Assembly (NCBI GenBank): GCA_013399895.1 | Contig: VXBA01003290.1 | Location: 1 to 64,000, forward strand | Reading direction: 5' to 3' | Origin: Serilophus lunatus | Lineage: Eukaryota; Chordata; Aves; Passeriformes; Eurylaimidae | Length of the DNA: 64,000 nt | Part shown: in pieces, positions 12,816 through 26,471 of the stretch | How the letters are laid out: every line of letters begins with the position of its first letter | Position numbering within the stretch: the first letter of the stretch is position 1 | Program-made: the position numbers and the translations under genes | The notes under the pieces: model-generated | Told to the model about the DNA's origin: nothing | The model's database searches: none | What the model saw: only the letters and a program-made list of their open reading frames with translations

Positions 12816-15800
12816 TTCAGTGCTTCTGAATGTTTCATCTGCTTCTGTGATCAGTAACAGTGTTTGTATGTCACTGTCAAGGAAATAAATATGAGCAGTT
12901 CTTGTAAGAGAGAGGAATATAATGTTTTTTACAATATATCATTTCAAAGGAAAATTTATAGTATTTTTATTGTGAAAGAAAAATTATCTCCTTAAAAGAC
13001 TTACTTTTGAATTCTGAACAAAACAAAAATATCAGGGCTCAAAATATTCCTCTGCTTTTTCCTTGACCAAAGTTTCCTCTCCTTTTTGTTAGGGGAAAAT
13101 ATGAAGAAATTTTATTTATTTTTTTTATTTACAGTACAAGAGATGATGGAAACTAAATGTATTAAGATGTATTTGTACACACAGTTATATGAAAAGCATG
13201 CTAGTTAGCACATTTAGAAACAGCACATAGATATATGGACTTAAATACAGAAATTATAACTTTGGGTACTCACTTTCAAAATACCAGCTCCTGAGGAAAC
13301 TGAATCAAATGTTGCTCAAATACTTATGCAAAAGACTTCTCTGAACACTCTTGTAACCTCAAGTTAGTATTTATGCTAAATATCTAGAGCTAGCAAAGCG
13401 AAATAGATTTTTTGTTTTCTAAGAGGAGCTCCATTCTGAGGGATTTTCTTTCCTTCTGAAAAACAGACATTCCACCTACTTTTATAATATTTCCCAAGGG
13501 ATCAGCTTAGCATATTTTGATCCCAATAACTTTGAGGTCATGGCAGCCAGAGTAAAGGGTTTGAACTGAAACTGAAAACCAGATATAAATGTTCAGATTT
13601 TTTTTTAATTATAATGATTAATGAAATTTTAAGCCACTTGCCATTATGGCCTCTAGTCAAGAAAAAAATTAGAAATATAGAAATTGGGGGGCGGGGAGGA
13701 GTGTTTCTGGTGGGAACTTGGGGAGAATAGAATTGGTGGCAGAATCTCACAGCCCATCCCTCATCAAATTTTGAAGGTCAAAATAAAGCTCAGACAGGTA
13801 AATAACTTCCAGATGCCTCATTATCAGTCTCTGTGGTTTGAAGTCCAAACTTCCACTCTAGGCCATCAACCATCACTCACAAAGAGAAGAAAAATTTTAA
13901 TTCTGTGTTAAGCAGTTAATTTTCCTTTAATGGTAGTGGGATCTGAAGAGAGACCTGTTAGTTTATTCTCTTAGTCACTTGTGTTGAGCAAATTTAGCAT
14001 GCCCTTCCATGGGAGTTACTTCTGACTCGGGACTGAGTAAGAACTACTGAATATCCTGCTGACGGATTTTCTCAAGTTGCTTTAGAGTTTACATTTCTGA
14101 TTCTGTAGCTGTGAGTTGTATGAATCACCTTAGCCCAGTGGGTAACATTGTCTCCTGGGGAAAAGCAGACTAAATTTTCCTCTGTGTGTGTGTGTCTGTG
14201 CACTTATTTTTTTAGCACCTCTCATACCTAATGGCAATACTGAGTACCACTGTCAGTGATGGCAGCTCCTTATTTTGGCATGCCCTGCACACTGGTGTGA
14301 TCTGTATCACAGTTTGGAAGCTTGGGAATGACTGCATGTTTCTTAGAAAGAGATCTAAGCCATGTTCAAACATAGAAAATGGTGAATGATGAGTTGCTCT
14401 GTTGGTGATAAGTTTTCCTTGTTTAATGGTTGTTCATATTGTCAGTTTAAAGTTGTTTAACTTCAGCTTCAACTTTTGGACCATACTGTGTTCCTCCTTC
14501 TCCTCCCTTCTGAAATGAAAATTTCTAAAATAAAGTCTGCTTTTATGAAAAATGTGAAGGCACTTCTTTGAGTGACTTTAGGGCAACAAAGGAAATAAGA
14601 TATGAAACCATAAACTAGTCTTGTCACCATATTTGGCCAGTTCCAAATCGAAATTGAACCACACGTCTCAAATTATGCTTTTGTTCTGGAATGTGTTCTG
14701 CTCAGACAAGCTATGCTGGCTTCAGTGAAGCCAGGGCAGGCATATGAGCCTTCCTTTCAAAAGATTTTTGAAATTTCATGAGAGAAGTTAAATCCCACAG
14801 ATTTCAAACAGTATCCAAATATGGTAAAATAAGCAGAGAAATACTTCCCTTTTCATCAACTGAGAACTGCTATTCACAACACAAACATGAAGCTTCCAGT
14901 AAATTCCGGGAAGTTTCTTACTACTTGAAGGAAGAGAAAAGTCCAACAAAATAAGGATTGTAGCTGTTTTATGTGACTGCTGTTGCTACCCTAGAAGTAA
15001 ACAGGAAGAAGATCTGATATACTTAAAATAACCAAGTTGATTTAAAGAGGGAATGTGTTATCCTTGCTTCCTGTGTGTGACACAGAATTAATCACAGTGA
15101 GTAGTAGGCAGCATGGGTTTTCTTACAGAGAAATCCCTCTGTGCCATTTCACAGTATACACTTGAGTGGCTACGTTACTTCAATGACACAAGACGTACTT
15201 TCCTTTCTTCATCATCTTGGGATGTCATGGGGTTTTCCTGCCCTCTGAGAAGAATTTTTTTTTTCAATTCATCTTAGCAAAAATGACTAGATAATGAAGC
15301 CAAACAAGGAGATACCGTGCAGTTACTATGATGACACACCTCCTAGGAGCTGACTCACCTGGTGACAAAAGACATTCTGTTGATATTTCCATTAATGACA
15401 AAAATAACCCCCTGCTAAGAAAATTACCTCATTTGTTATATGTGATTTTTGTGTGGAGTATTTTTAAGAAGTCCTATTACTTAGTGGTAGGGAAAAATAC
15501 ACCAGAATTTGAGGTGACTTGCACTGTGTTGAAAGATTACAGTTTACCTGTAACCTTTGTTTACATTAATGTTTTTTGCAGTGAGCTAGATATGACCCAA
15601 AATGTTTGAATTCTGTTCCAGTTCCAATATCAGATCTCAGCAGGCTGGGGAATGCATAGTTGCCATACCTATTCAAGATCTGCCTTGGAAATAGGTAAAA
15701 GTAGAATACTTATCATCAAGAGGTATGATCACTAATAGACCAAACCCCAGGATTATTTGTTTCATTTTGTGCTTTAATGCATGTATGTATGCCAATATAC

Positions 15801-18800
15801 ATAATTCTGATGTAAATTAGAGTAGAAACAAGCTTGAATAAAACTGCATTTTAGAGCTTTGACAAAACAGGCACTAGTGATGATGAAATAGCTGATAGCA
15901 ATTTGTTCCTATTTAATGAAAGACACAGTGGAGGCGTGTGTATTTGGACCTTGTGAAAATGGGGCCAGATACCTAGAAGGACATGTGAAACCTTAGATTT
16001 AAATTAATGTAAATATAGGTGTTCTTGGGAGAACTTTTCTTTTTCTTCACTTTTTGTTGTTTTGCAAATGTGCACCACAGTGTATCAATATCCAAATGTT
16101 CTAAATCACCTTCTCTTTCCCACGTACCTTCAATCTCATTATAATCATGAGATGTATCACTGGCAGCTGAGTGTGAAACTAGCCAATACAGTTTCTGGAT
16201 ATGGGTATTCAGGGAACAGATCACAGGTGAAACCAGAGGATATAACTCAGACTTTTCATAGTAAGAATAAACAACAGTGTTCCTAAATATGAATATTATT
16301 TAGAAAAAAAAATTTGGTTTCCTTGCTTGATATAAAGCTGCCCAAGTTTCTCTGGCACTAGTGAGTGCCTGTCCACCTTTAGAAATCTTCAGATACTCTT
16401 GACTGCCTAATGACTTTAACATGCTATACAGAAAATAACTACAAAGACACACAGCATTTGCATAGACATTAGTATTTGGAAATTAAAGATGCTTGAACAG
16501 GAGCTCTTTTTTTTCCTGATTTCCTAGGGACTAATAGAATTATGTTGTTTTGGACTAAGGATTTATTTGACTTAATGGTCAGCTCTGAGATATTAAATAT
16601 CGGTATGAATTTTTCATTCCTTTTCAAGGTGAACCAGTTTATTTGTTAACTTTGAAGTGACAGAGGTTGGGCAGTCCTGCTGTTGTGGAGTTGGCATGAG
16701 CCAGTTGGGGAGCAGACAGCACAGGCCAGGGTACAGGAATGGACCATTGCCAGCCAGCAATGCTTTGTGTATCTTCATAATCATGGACCCTGCTACATAT
16801 ATGCCTAGCTATGTCCATAGTCAATGTAGATGATCTGGATGCTTGAACATTACATTCTTATGACCAACCACCACATGTCCACACTCCTCGTTGGTAAGGT
16901 ACATGAGCAAAATTGTGATGCAAACTTACAGCATCATTGTGCTGACTCTTCTTCATATGTCTTCTCCAGCACATAGGGCCAGACTTGTTTGTCTTTGCAG
17001 AAACTGATGATTTTGTCATTTGGGTGAGAAAAAGTGCTACCAAAAAAATTATTCTAAACTATACTTTTAAATCCATGAAAAATCTAGATAGTAACACTAG
17101 AGACTCAATTCCCAAACACATTCATCATGAAGATCAAGAAATTTTAAAAATTTAAAAAAGAAAAATTTTAAAAAAATAATAATAAAAAAATCAAAATAAT
17201 CAGTTATGGTGTCACAGTGGGAATCCTGGTTTCTTGGATTAGAACCAAAACAATAACTAAATTTTCCCTCACAAAGGAGCAGGCATGGGGTAAGGGTGGT
17301 TTGTTATGGCCTCCATCTCATTTCCAGGTCTTGTGATGATTACAGCTAAGTTGGCCAGTGTAAGTCTGCAGCTAAGTCTACAGTTAAGATGTAGGTCCAT
17401 TAACAGAAATGTCAGTTTACTATAAAGAAGGCTCTTGTGAAATTTCCTACTAGATTACAGGGAGGTGACAAAAACACAGTGAAACATTCTGAGACTCCCC
17501 ATCTATTTTTCGCAGTTCCAGGACATTTGAACAAGTACTAGAATCCAAAGCCTTTAACTGAGCCAAAGCAAATAAACCTTTTTGAAATTCTCCTCATATT
17601 AGTTACAAAGACACTTAAAACCTTTCAGAGACAGATGTGCTGCTGCTGGAAAAATAGAAAAGCAAAAACTGACTTAAAAGCTTTAAGTTCTTTACAGTGG
17701 GCTGGATTCTTTTAGCTACTAGAATAGGTGGTTTTCCACAAAGTTTAAAAGAAGCAGGACTAAAATCTAGATTATAAAAGTAAGACAGAAGAACAAGGTA
17801 ATCATTAAAAAGAAAATATTAGCCCAGGATTACAGACCCATCTCATTACTATGTACTGGCAACTCCTATGAGCAAAGCCAATAATTAAAAATTAAGAAAG
17901 CAAAAATGCTGTTCAGCCGTGAGTAGTTATTAAGCACCATTTACCAGGATGGTTCACAGATATGTCACAAGTACTGGACAAAGACATGGTCATGGTAACA
18001 TTTTCTCCTCATTAACTATTAGTTACATCTTGGTTAAAGTGAAACATTCTTTTAAATATTATAGAAATATGGCACACTGCTGAAATAAGGCATCTGTTCC
18101 AGAAAAACACTGTGCTTTGAACATTAAAAAATTTTGTATTTTTAAAGAGAGCCTGTGGACATCAAGAAAAGTCAGTTGGTTTGAGCAGTTACTGTATGTG
18201 AAGTCATACTGAATCATGTAAAAATTAAAAATACTTTGAAATAAATCAATTTCCTGAAATATTAATTTAATGTTTATCTATGCCTTTACTTTATTTTTAT
18301 CCTTCCATTTTATCAACTACTCTGCAAGAGAGAAAATAGCAAACTTTTAAACGCAAAAGACAAGGAGATTTCAAGTGTATTCACGTAGTTGTGGGATTCT
18401 GAATGGAGAGTACAATGAAACATCAGCCACAACCAAACTCCTCTTAGAGTGTTAAGACATGCCAGTTAAAAGTTTAATATTTGTGCAAAAACTAAGATTG
18501 TACCTATGACTGATAATTTGGCTGTTCTTAAAATAAATGGAACTCAGGGGATATTCAAAACCTTTAAAATATTCTGAGCAGTCATATTCCCAAAAGCTGT
18601 CTAGATCAAAATGGGGGACAATGAAAATCCAAGGAGCTTCAAAGACTTTTTTTAAGATTTTCCGGGGAGTTAGGGATGTATTTGTCAACTTGCCTAAAGA
18701 TCTTCGTATGTTTTCACATTTTACTTCTAAGCTTTTAATGCATTTTGCATTAAACAATCATTGAATAGAAAGAAAATTATCCCAAGATAATTTCAGGAAG

Positions 18801-21800
18801 CAATTTTCCTACTCCCAGCTGTGTGTTCTGCCCATCAGGCTACAGATCTGGTATCTTGCCTGCAGCTGATCCTGCTGTGAGAGCTCTGCCTTCTAGCCCA
18901 CACTGCAACCCCATCCTCTGCCTGTGAGAAATGTCCTTCCAGGGACAGAGCAGTACAGCCAAGGATTAGAGCAATCTGGAGTAACAAAAGGCAGAGGGTG
19001 TAGCACTTCTAGGCTGAAAGAAGACAACACCTAGGTCAATGACTTTTGAAAGATGTTCTGAAGCTTTTGGTCTTCACAGAGCTCTGCAGCACAAGCCTGC
19101 TGCCAAAGGAGCACCTGAAAATTTGGACTACCTTCAAAGCATACAGGTCCCACAGGTAGGATTCATCTGCAGACACACCCATTCCTGTATGCTTGGGGTT
19201 TTCTCCAATGGATATAGGTGAAACTGTATTTGAAGAAACTGTACTTCAGCATCTGTGATGGAAATGGGCTTTTAAAGAATGGTTTTGCAATTACATTCGT
19301 GGCATTCCTGAAATTATCCAATTGCCCATCCTGCTAAAAGGTTCCTGTCTGCCAGTGACATTTGAATTAGTAGTGTAATGGCATTTAAGAGAATTCAGCT
19401 GTTTAGCAACAGTGTTATGCTGATGCTGTTATGTGTGGGCACCTGTGTTTGCTTAAGTAGCTGAGGCGATGCATGTTGATGTGGTACAGGAGACAGAAAT
19501 GGCCTGATTTTTTGCCTTAGTTTCTCAGCTGCAAGTGAAAGTTGGAGGAGAAATTTTTGAAGAGGGGATAGAAAAATAGAATGTGTCAGATGTTAATCTT
19601 TGCTGTACTTGTGAATATAGTATGGATCAGAATGGACTGGGACAATGATCCTCTTGCAGGCTGAAAGAAATTAAAATGGAAAAAACACTCCCTGCCTAGT
19701 TTAGATTAATTCTAGAAAGTATTATTTTGGCATAAAATTTACAGACCTAATCTAGAAACTAAAATAAGAGGGCATTGCAGCTGAGGCCTCTCAAAAGGGT
19801 ATATTCTGAGATTTGTCACTTCTCCTCCTACATCCCTGCTGCCTGCAATGTTGAAAACTCTTTGCAAAGTCAGAGATTTGCCCAGATGCAATAGTAAGAA
19901 AAAAAAGGACACATGCCCCTGTGGAAGAGAGGACTAGAGACTGCACTTTATTTTGTAGTTGCATGTGAATGCTATCTTCACATGCTCTGGGAACAGTTAA
20001 GGCTTCTTGCCTTAACTTCTTGTCTTTATAAACCCGATTAAAAAAGGTAAGACAACCCCACAATCAAGAAGGGTTAGAAGTGGCCAATGCAAATATGGCG
20101 CTACTTCTCATGACACAAGGACTACCAGGCAGAAAGATCCTACTACTTTCTGGTCCAGACAATTTAAATGCAGGTGAAATGATGCAGCAATGGATGATGT
20201 CCATTATGGATGATGTTAGGCAGTGCCATTCAGCTTCTGCCCAGTTTGCTTCAACTCCTGAGTTGTTGACGGCCTTCTCTAACTGCTCCAGGCCTGCTCT
20301 CCAAACAGCAGAGAAGGGTAAAACCCTCTGTAATCTAGTGAGGTTGAGGTACTGATGTGCTGACTCAAAGCTAACCTTCTGAAGCCATATGGAGGCTGTA
20401 AAATCTGATCTGGTAAAGTCTCAGTAAAATACTGAACACTAATTTTGATTAATTCAGAGTACTCTGCAAAGTGGTTGGGAAATTCACTTATTTAAAAGAA
20501 AATTGTAAAGATAAATTGAGAGCTAAAATTTCTTCCAAAATGAATAATCTGAGAAAAAATGCTTTAAATATTTGTTGAAGCATTCAATTAAAATTGTTTT
20601 GACTCTCAAAACTAAATCTGTCTATATATGTAGCATTATTATGAAAGTCAAAATTAATATTTCTCTCTAAATTTTTGGTTTTGAAATTGATGCAGCTCTG
20701 TAAAATGGCTTGCTTTTGAAAGAAACCTGAATTTTTGCTGATGGGAAATGCTAATAGTGACCATTTAACCAGCTTTATACAGAGTGTATTTTCTCATACT
20801 GTTTTGATACCTTGTCTTTTAAATTGGTATAAAGTAGAAAACCCAGAAATACACAAACATGAAAGCAATGCTTAGTTGGTTGATTTGAAAGTTCTGTGGT
20901 GATTGAGACTAATGATATCCCTATTTTATTCATTTTCCCTTCTGTGGAATTGTCAGTATATTTTCCTGAAGGGTGATTATGTCATACTGTCATATCCAAG
21001 ATGACTTTGAGCACCACAGAAAAACAGAGGGAGTGTGTGAAATGTCTGGACATTTGAAAGGTTCGAGCATGCCATGAATGCACTTCATTATCACAAATGT
21101 AGGATGCCTTCTGCATTCATAAAGCAATACTTTTTTCAGCACATGAGTTATGGGAAAATAGCTAATGATTCATGAAAAAATCCTACTTGCACACAGTTGG
21201 ATGATCATCTTATTGCTACTTGCTTTTTTTTTTTTCTAAGCACGAGTTTGGGTGTGGGTGCACAGTGGCATGTGGATAGGGGAAGGGGGGGCTGTGTATG
21301 CATGTGAGTTTATATATGGAATTAATATATGGATCGGGATATTCTTTTTAAGTCTGTAAAGTGTGCGTGTTGCTTTTATTCATTAGCACCTACAAAGGAC
21401 TAATTGCCATCAGGCATGTAGGTGGAATTTTTGGCAGTGAGCAAGAAACGCAATAGGTTTAATGACAACCAATGATCTGCCAAAGGCTTGTCAGAAGAAG
21501 AATTTAGTTTTGCTGTCATTCACCCACCCCTGTAAATTCAAATGCAGAGGCTTCCAGGAGGTGTGTGGCACCCAGCCAAGTCAGCATTTGAAATTAAGTG
21601 CTCCTAACACTGTATGTACAGACCATGCTGTAGCTGTGACTGCTGCTTAATGCATGTAGGTGAGTGGGAAATGTGAAAACTAAAACGGAGGTAGGAGGAT
21701 ATGGGATGCTCTGTCCTTTCTGCTACAGTGACAATAAAGGCAGCAAGGACCCCGCCTGGTGGTGGCTGCCCTGTTATGTCCAGTGAGATCTCTCACTGGG

Positions 21801-22616
21801 GAAGCCAAGGAAAAAAAATGGCTTTAGGCTTGACAGTTGTCATGGGAAATTCTGGTTAACATGGATGACTTTGGGTGCCATGGTTGATTACACAACTCTG
21901 TCCAGGGTGATACCCTTGTGGCTAAATGATGGCAGCGTGTTTCTGGCATCATCAACATCAAGGTCATGTCTGCTGCTGAAGGACCAGAGACACTGACACT
22001 CCAAGAGGTCAGATAGGGAGGGCCCACCTGACCTTTGGCCTAACCTTGGAGGTGACGTTTTTACGGTCTTGTCCATCAGCTGCAGTTCTTCAGCTGGAAA
22101 TTATATCTCCGACAGGAATTCTCAGAGAAGTGCAGCATAAAAAAAATCATATAGCTAGAAACTGACAGTATGTTAAGTACTTGTGGGGTTGTGAACAGCA
22201 CATCAGATGTAGCTGAAAACTTGCCTATATGGTATCTATAGAATGGGTATCTGTCATATGGTAAAGCACTACTGAATGTAGGTATGAGAAACATTATGTA
22301 CTAATTAAAATTTTTCTATTCCACCAAAACTGAGCAAATTTAGCTATTTGAAAAAAAACCCCTAAGAAAAACCCCTTAAGATTATATCTTGCTCTCTATT
22401 AGCCTTTGCTTTTGCAGATTTTGTCTTTTATTTGGGCTGGAAAATGTGATTATACTCCTGAAAATTAATACATTTGGGTCTGTAGATGCATTGCAAATAT
22501 ATGTAGGGTGCAAAATGGGCCTCTGTTAACATTACTTTTGACTTGTGTACATCTTCATCTTTTGTCAGGAGTTGAAGAAGTTTGTCTAATACTCGACAAG
22601 GAACTGTCTGTACTTT
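12816..22616. other. Unique AT-rich sequence, no gene recognised
   Basis: Nothing here could be assigned to a gene or known repeat family. Visible low-complexity stretches are (TG)6 at 14183-14194 and an A-rich run at 17138-17198. The minus strand at 16639-17043 carries two adjacent 61-codon open frames in different phases that might be coding debris, but no family was recognised. The stretch around 21380-21540 is rich in TAAT/ATTA homeodomain-type cores and reads like a conserved noncoding element, which cannot be tested without alignment. Confidence 0.55.
17138..17198. repeat. A-rich low-complexity tract
   Basis: The sequence is almost only A and T, with several runs of five to seven A and an AAT triplet run. 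It has no flanking element, so it is not the poly(A) tail of a visible retrocopy. Confidence 0.8.
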
Positions 22617-22644
22617 TTTGTTTGTTTGTTTGTTTGTTTGTTTT
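22617..22644. repeat. (TTTG)n microsatellite, about 6 units
   Basis: TTTG repeats about six times without interruption, then ends in TTTTCC. It is an ordinary short tetranucleotide repeat. Confidence 0.95.
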
Positions 22645-24497
22645 CCCTAAGAATATATGAAATTCTTTAATGAGTTGTGTAGAGCAGGTATTAACTGTCT
22701 CTGAGAGGGTCTACACTGATGTGACTGAGCTAAATCAGATGGGTCTCAATCCAGCTCAAGTTCTTTTTATACCCCTGAGTCAGGGGGGTTTCTGATTGCA
22801 TTCCTCTCCTATCACATCAGATGACCTCCTTCTCTCCCTTTCACCACAAAAGAAGAAAGAGGTTCTAATTCTGCAGGAATGGAGCATTTATCACCTACTG
22901 CATTCTAGTGGGATAAATAGGGTTGCTGCTTCATGCTGTATTTGTTTCAATATAGTCCATATTCTTTGGTTCTTTCCCATAAACTTTTGTTTGGTTTGGA
23001 GTTAGCTGTAAGAAGTCAGTACAGAAGTACGTGAACTCTGTGTAACTGATCATGTAAAATAAATAAAAACCACACAAAAAAGGGTGAAAGTAGTGAAAAA
23101 CAAAGATAATTTTATATATTATACAGATATTCACTTTTTGGTCCAGTTGTGATAGTGTAAAATTCTTTCCATAAAATAATATTTTATCTGAAATGTCTCA
23201 TAGGGCTGTTATAAGACTAATAAATGCTTGCTAATCACTTTGACAGCTTCAAAAAAGGTGCTATGAAAGTAATAGTTATTTCTGTTCTGCTTTTTTTTTT
23301 TTTCTTTTTTTTTTCCATATTGCAGTTGTGATCAGGAATTGGAACACCTACTTTTATCGAATGGTGGGTGGTATCTTCTTCAGTTCTTATGCCTGTTTCT
23401 CCAAGACATAAACTGACATCAGAATAACAAATAAAGAGGAAATGTAACTATATAGTCCCATATTTCATTTCTCATAATGTCACAAGAACTCATTCAAATA
23501 AAATAATGCTTTGTTTAATGCATATGTAATTAGTATGTTTAGGCAGCAAACTCTGCAAATTAGTGAGATAGTGACTTCAGGACCAAATTATGTCACACTA
23601 TCACATTTCATGTAATTCCTTACCAAATAGTTTTGTACTGGCCTTTCTGGTGATAAGTAGTATTCACTGTATCAGAAGTTGCATGGTAGATTTATTTAAG
23701 AAGGGGAAAATCTGATTTACTGAGGTCTGATGGTCTTAAGAGCCTTAAAAGGTAGTTCATGCTTTTATACACACCATTTTCCTTATTTACATTCTTTGAA
23801 AGACAGATTTACAAACACAAAACTAATTGCTTCTGCTTTCTGTATATGGTCACGGTGCTATTTTCCACAGACATATTAAATAGTCACTGAAGGAAAAGTG
23901 CCCTTGTAAATGAGAGAGGAAATAACCCATACTTTCTTAATATTAAAAAAAGAAGAGGCTGTTTGATTTATAGAACACTGACAAGAACACCATTTGAATT
24001 GGTCAAGAAAAATTTAAGAGTGAGATCAAACTGTAGGTCCAAGTTCATGAGCTGATGACTGGCTGCAGTCAAGAACAACTTGTCAAAGCACAACTTGGCA
24101 TACTGTTGGAGTGTTATGTCCTCTAAAGAATTGCACATTTCTCTTAAGCAAGCCACCTTCTGAGACAGGGCACCTGGGCACCGGGGACATGGAAGTGCTT
24201 TGATACTGCAGCTTATCTTCTACAACTCCATCTTTTTCCTTAACTTGAATACTACTAAAGTATTTAATTGTCCCTCTTTATTATTTGTTACACTAGTGTT
24301 GCATTTTGTTTTACAAATCCAGAGTGACTGCATTATCTTGTGATGCTTATGAATGTTAAGGCATTGATGCTTGTAGGTGGAATTAAGATTGCCTTAGATG
24401 TAAATGTGAAGTTTCAGCCTGGGCCTGGAACCGCTGTGAGATGGAGATATGTAACCTTTCCTTCTCTTTAGGGTGAATTACAATACTTCAGACGATT
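22645..24497. other. Unique AT-rich sequence, no gene recognised
   Basis: No gene or known repeat is visible apart from a broken poly-T run at about 23290-23316. Confidence 0.6.
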
Positions 24498-24908
24498 TTA
24501 ATCTATATTACAATCCTTGTAATCCACACACTGGCCTATGATCCTACGAGTTTGGGGCTCTGCATGCAACTGATTTGTTTTCCTGGTGATTTTTCTCTCA
24601 AGAACTTGGGAGCTGTTGCTTCTGGTAAAGTAGCCTTGACTACAGCTCCCTTTGCTTTTTCTTACTTTTTTTATGGCTAGTGGATTTCCCTGGTCTCTCC
24701 CACTTTTTCTCTCTCCAAAGAGAAGCTCACTTGAATAGGATCTGTGTAACACAGATCCTTTCCTTTTTGAAATTTCAGTAGTTCTTGCCCTTCTCCCCTT
24801 GGAATTGGAAATGCAGTAGTTAGATCTGAGATAATCCCTGCAGTACTCATGAAGCATGGTCTGCGGCAGGATGTGTCTAAAATTAAAAAAATATACTGTC
24901 CATCCCAA
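24498..24908 (-). other. Open reading frame of 136 codons, function unknown
   Basis: This is the longest uninterrupted frame in the window that is not made by a simple repeat, an assembly gap or an LTR. It starts at an ATG at 24908 and ends in TAA. The predicted protein is basic and rich in Ser, Arg and Lys, with a tract near residues 80-95 (NPLAIKKVRKSKG). There is no signal peptide or membrane segment, and I recognise no domain. Just inside the start the minus strand has a T-rich run ending in TTTTAG, which resembles a splice acceptor. A GTAAGA further in (at the VRK codons) resembles a donor. It contains a perfect 11-bp inverted repeat at 24737-24759. No neighbouring exon or promoter was identified, so a chance frame is more likely than a gene. 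Confidence 0.2.
24737..24759. repeat. Near-perfect palindrome, 11-bp arms, 1-nt centre
   Basis: AGGATCTGTGT at 24737-24747 is exactly complementary to ACACAGATCCT at 24749-24759 with a single A between. It could bind a dimeric protein or be a chance palindrome. Confidence 0.9.
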
Positions 24909-26471
24909 TAAAGAATATATTACATGCCTTCTAGGTAGCTTTTCAAGTGTTTCATAACCATTACAAATAGATATTTAGAGAACGCTTTGCTGTAAATTAA
25001 GCCAAATTCTTCCAAGTTACTCTAGGTGCATGTGACAAACGTAAATCACCATTGTCTCTTTAACTGCTTCTTTCTTATATGAAGGCTGTCATCATGTCTT
25101 TGATCTCCTGTCTCCTCCAGAGTAAAAATGACCAGTTCCTTCATTTCTTTCTCATGTGAGTCATTTTTCTGATGTCACAAATTTGTCTTGATTGATCCTG
25201 TGGCATGATGCTGAAAACCTGTTTCAATTCTCCATTTGAGGCTTCACCATAAATGAACAGAGTAGCACAACTGTTCCTCAAGCCAAAATAGTTGAGCCAA
25301 AGCCAAATTGAATAAACATTAATTTTTAATTGAAAGAAATTATGAACTATGGCTACATGGGCCTTTCTGAGGTCAAATGGAACAGGAGGATGTACTATAT
25401 TTCTAAAGAGAGAGATACAAGAATGCAATTTCCTGGTACACAGTTTTGCATTCCTAAAGGAACTGGACTCCACAAGTTGCTGTATTCTCTATTTGGTGTT
25501 TGTTTTAAACAGACACTGCAATTTGCAACACATTAAACACATCTGAGCATACCCACAAGCTAATTTGATGAAACATCTGTGCGCATATGTGTGCAAAAAT
25601 CATGGAAGGAATTTTTACTGTAAAAATGGATTTTAATTATCCTTTTTTATTTTAAAGTTATTGAAGTGTTTATGAAAGAAACAAATGGGAACAGAAATGG
25701 AATGAATGATTTTTTTTAGACTGTTTAATAAAAAGGTAGGATTTTCCAATTGTGCAAATCCCTGCCTGATAAAAGGACCTCCTGTTGATCACCTAATTTA
25801 ATGTCTCCAGAGAATCAGCATTAGTTTATGTTATTATTTAAGAGGAAATGGGGTTTGTCTGGGGGTCTTTTTGTTTGCTTGTTTGGGGTTTTTTTGGCAA
25901 GTTAATACATCTAGTGACTTTGGTATGGATGGATTTTAGTGGAGCCAGTATTGGGTTTTTGTGTCATTACTCAAGACCCCTTTTAAAGTGCCTCCAAGAG
26001 GATCTTGGTCTGACAGATTTGAAAATTGAGTACTAAACTACAAAATAGTAAAAACTGTTTAAAAAACTTCATTTACATGTGCAATGATTGTTCTGGCAAG
26101 TTCAACATCTTCACGCAAACAAAGGATCCAACACAGCATCTCAACTTCACCTTATTTCAGGAAAGTGTTGAAGTATATGCCTACCAGAAGGTAAATACTA
26201 ACACAAGTATCTCTCCGGGGAGGGGGATCCTGTCCTGAAGTCAGGCCTACAAAAATATCTTAAGTAAATAAATAAAATGTGCTTTAAAAAAGTCACCACC
26301 ATTTTATATTCCGTTGTTTCTATTCACGTGGAACATGTTGCAAGAAGCTGATCCATTTTGTTTAAGTTTTTGAGTTGTGTGATATTAATCAACGTAGATC
26401 TGGCCTGATAGAAAAAGCATCAGTATCTTTGTGACAAATGACATTAGGCGGAACTGAGGGCACCACAAAGG
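24909..26471. other. Unique sequence, no gene recognised
   Basis: No gene is recognised. The stretch at about 25080-25190 on the plus strand faintly resembles the complement of an ancient L3/CR1-like LINE ('cagttccttcatttctttctc'), but the match is too weak to call. A 110-codon minus-strand frame at 25141-25473 has no motif. Confidence 0.5.

Noticed and set aside
15328..15609. 93-codon plus-strand frame
   Set aside because: No motif, ordinary AT-rich composition and no splice or promoter context; chance is sufficient.
25080..25190. Possible ancient L3/CR1-like LINE fragment
   Set aside because: Only one short phrase resembles the family; not enough to call without a profile search.
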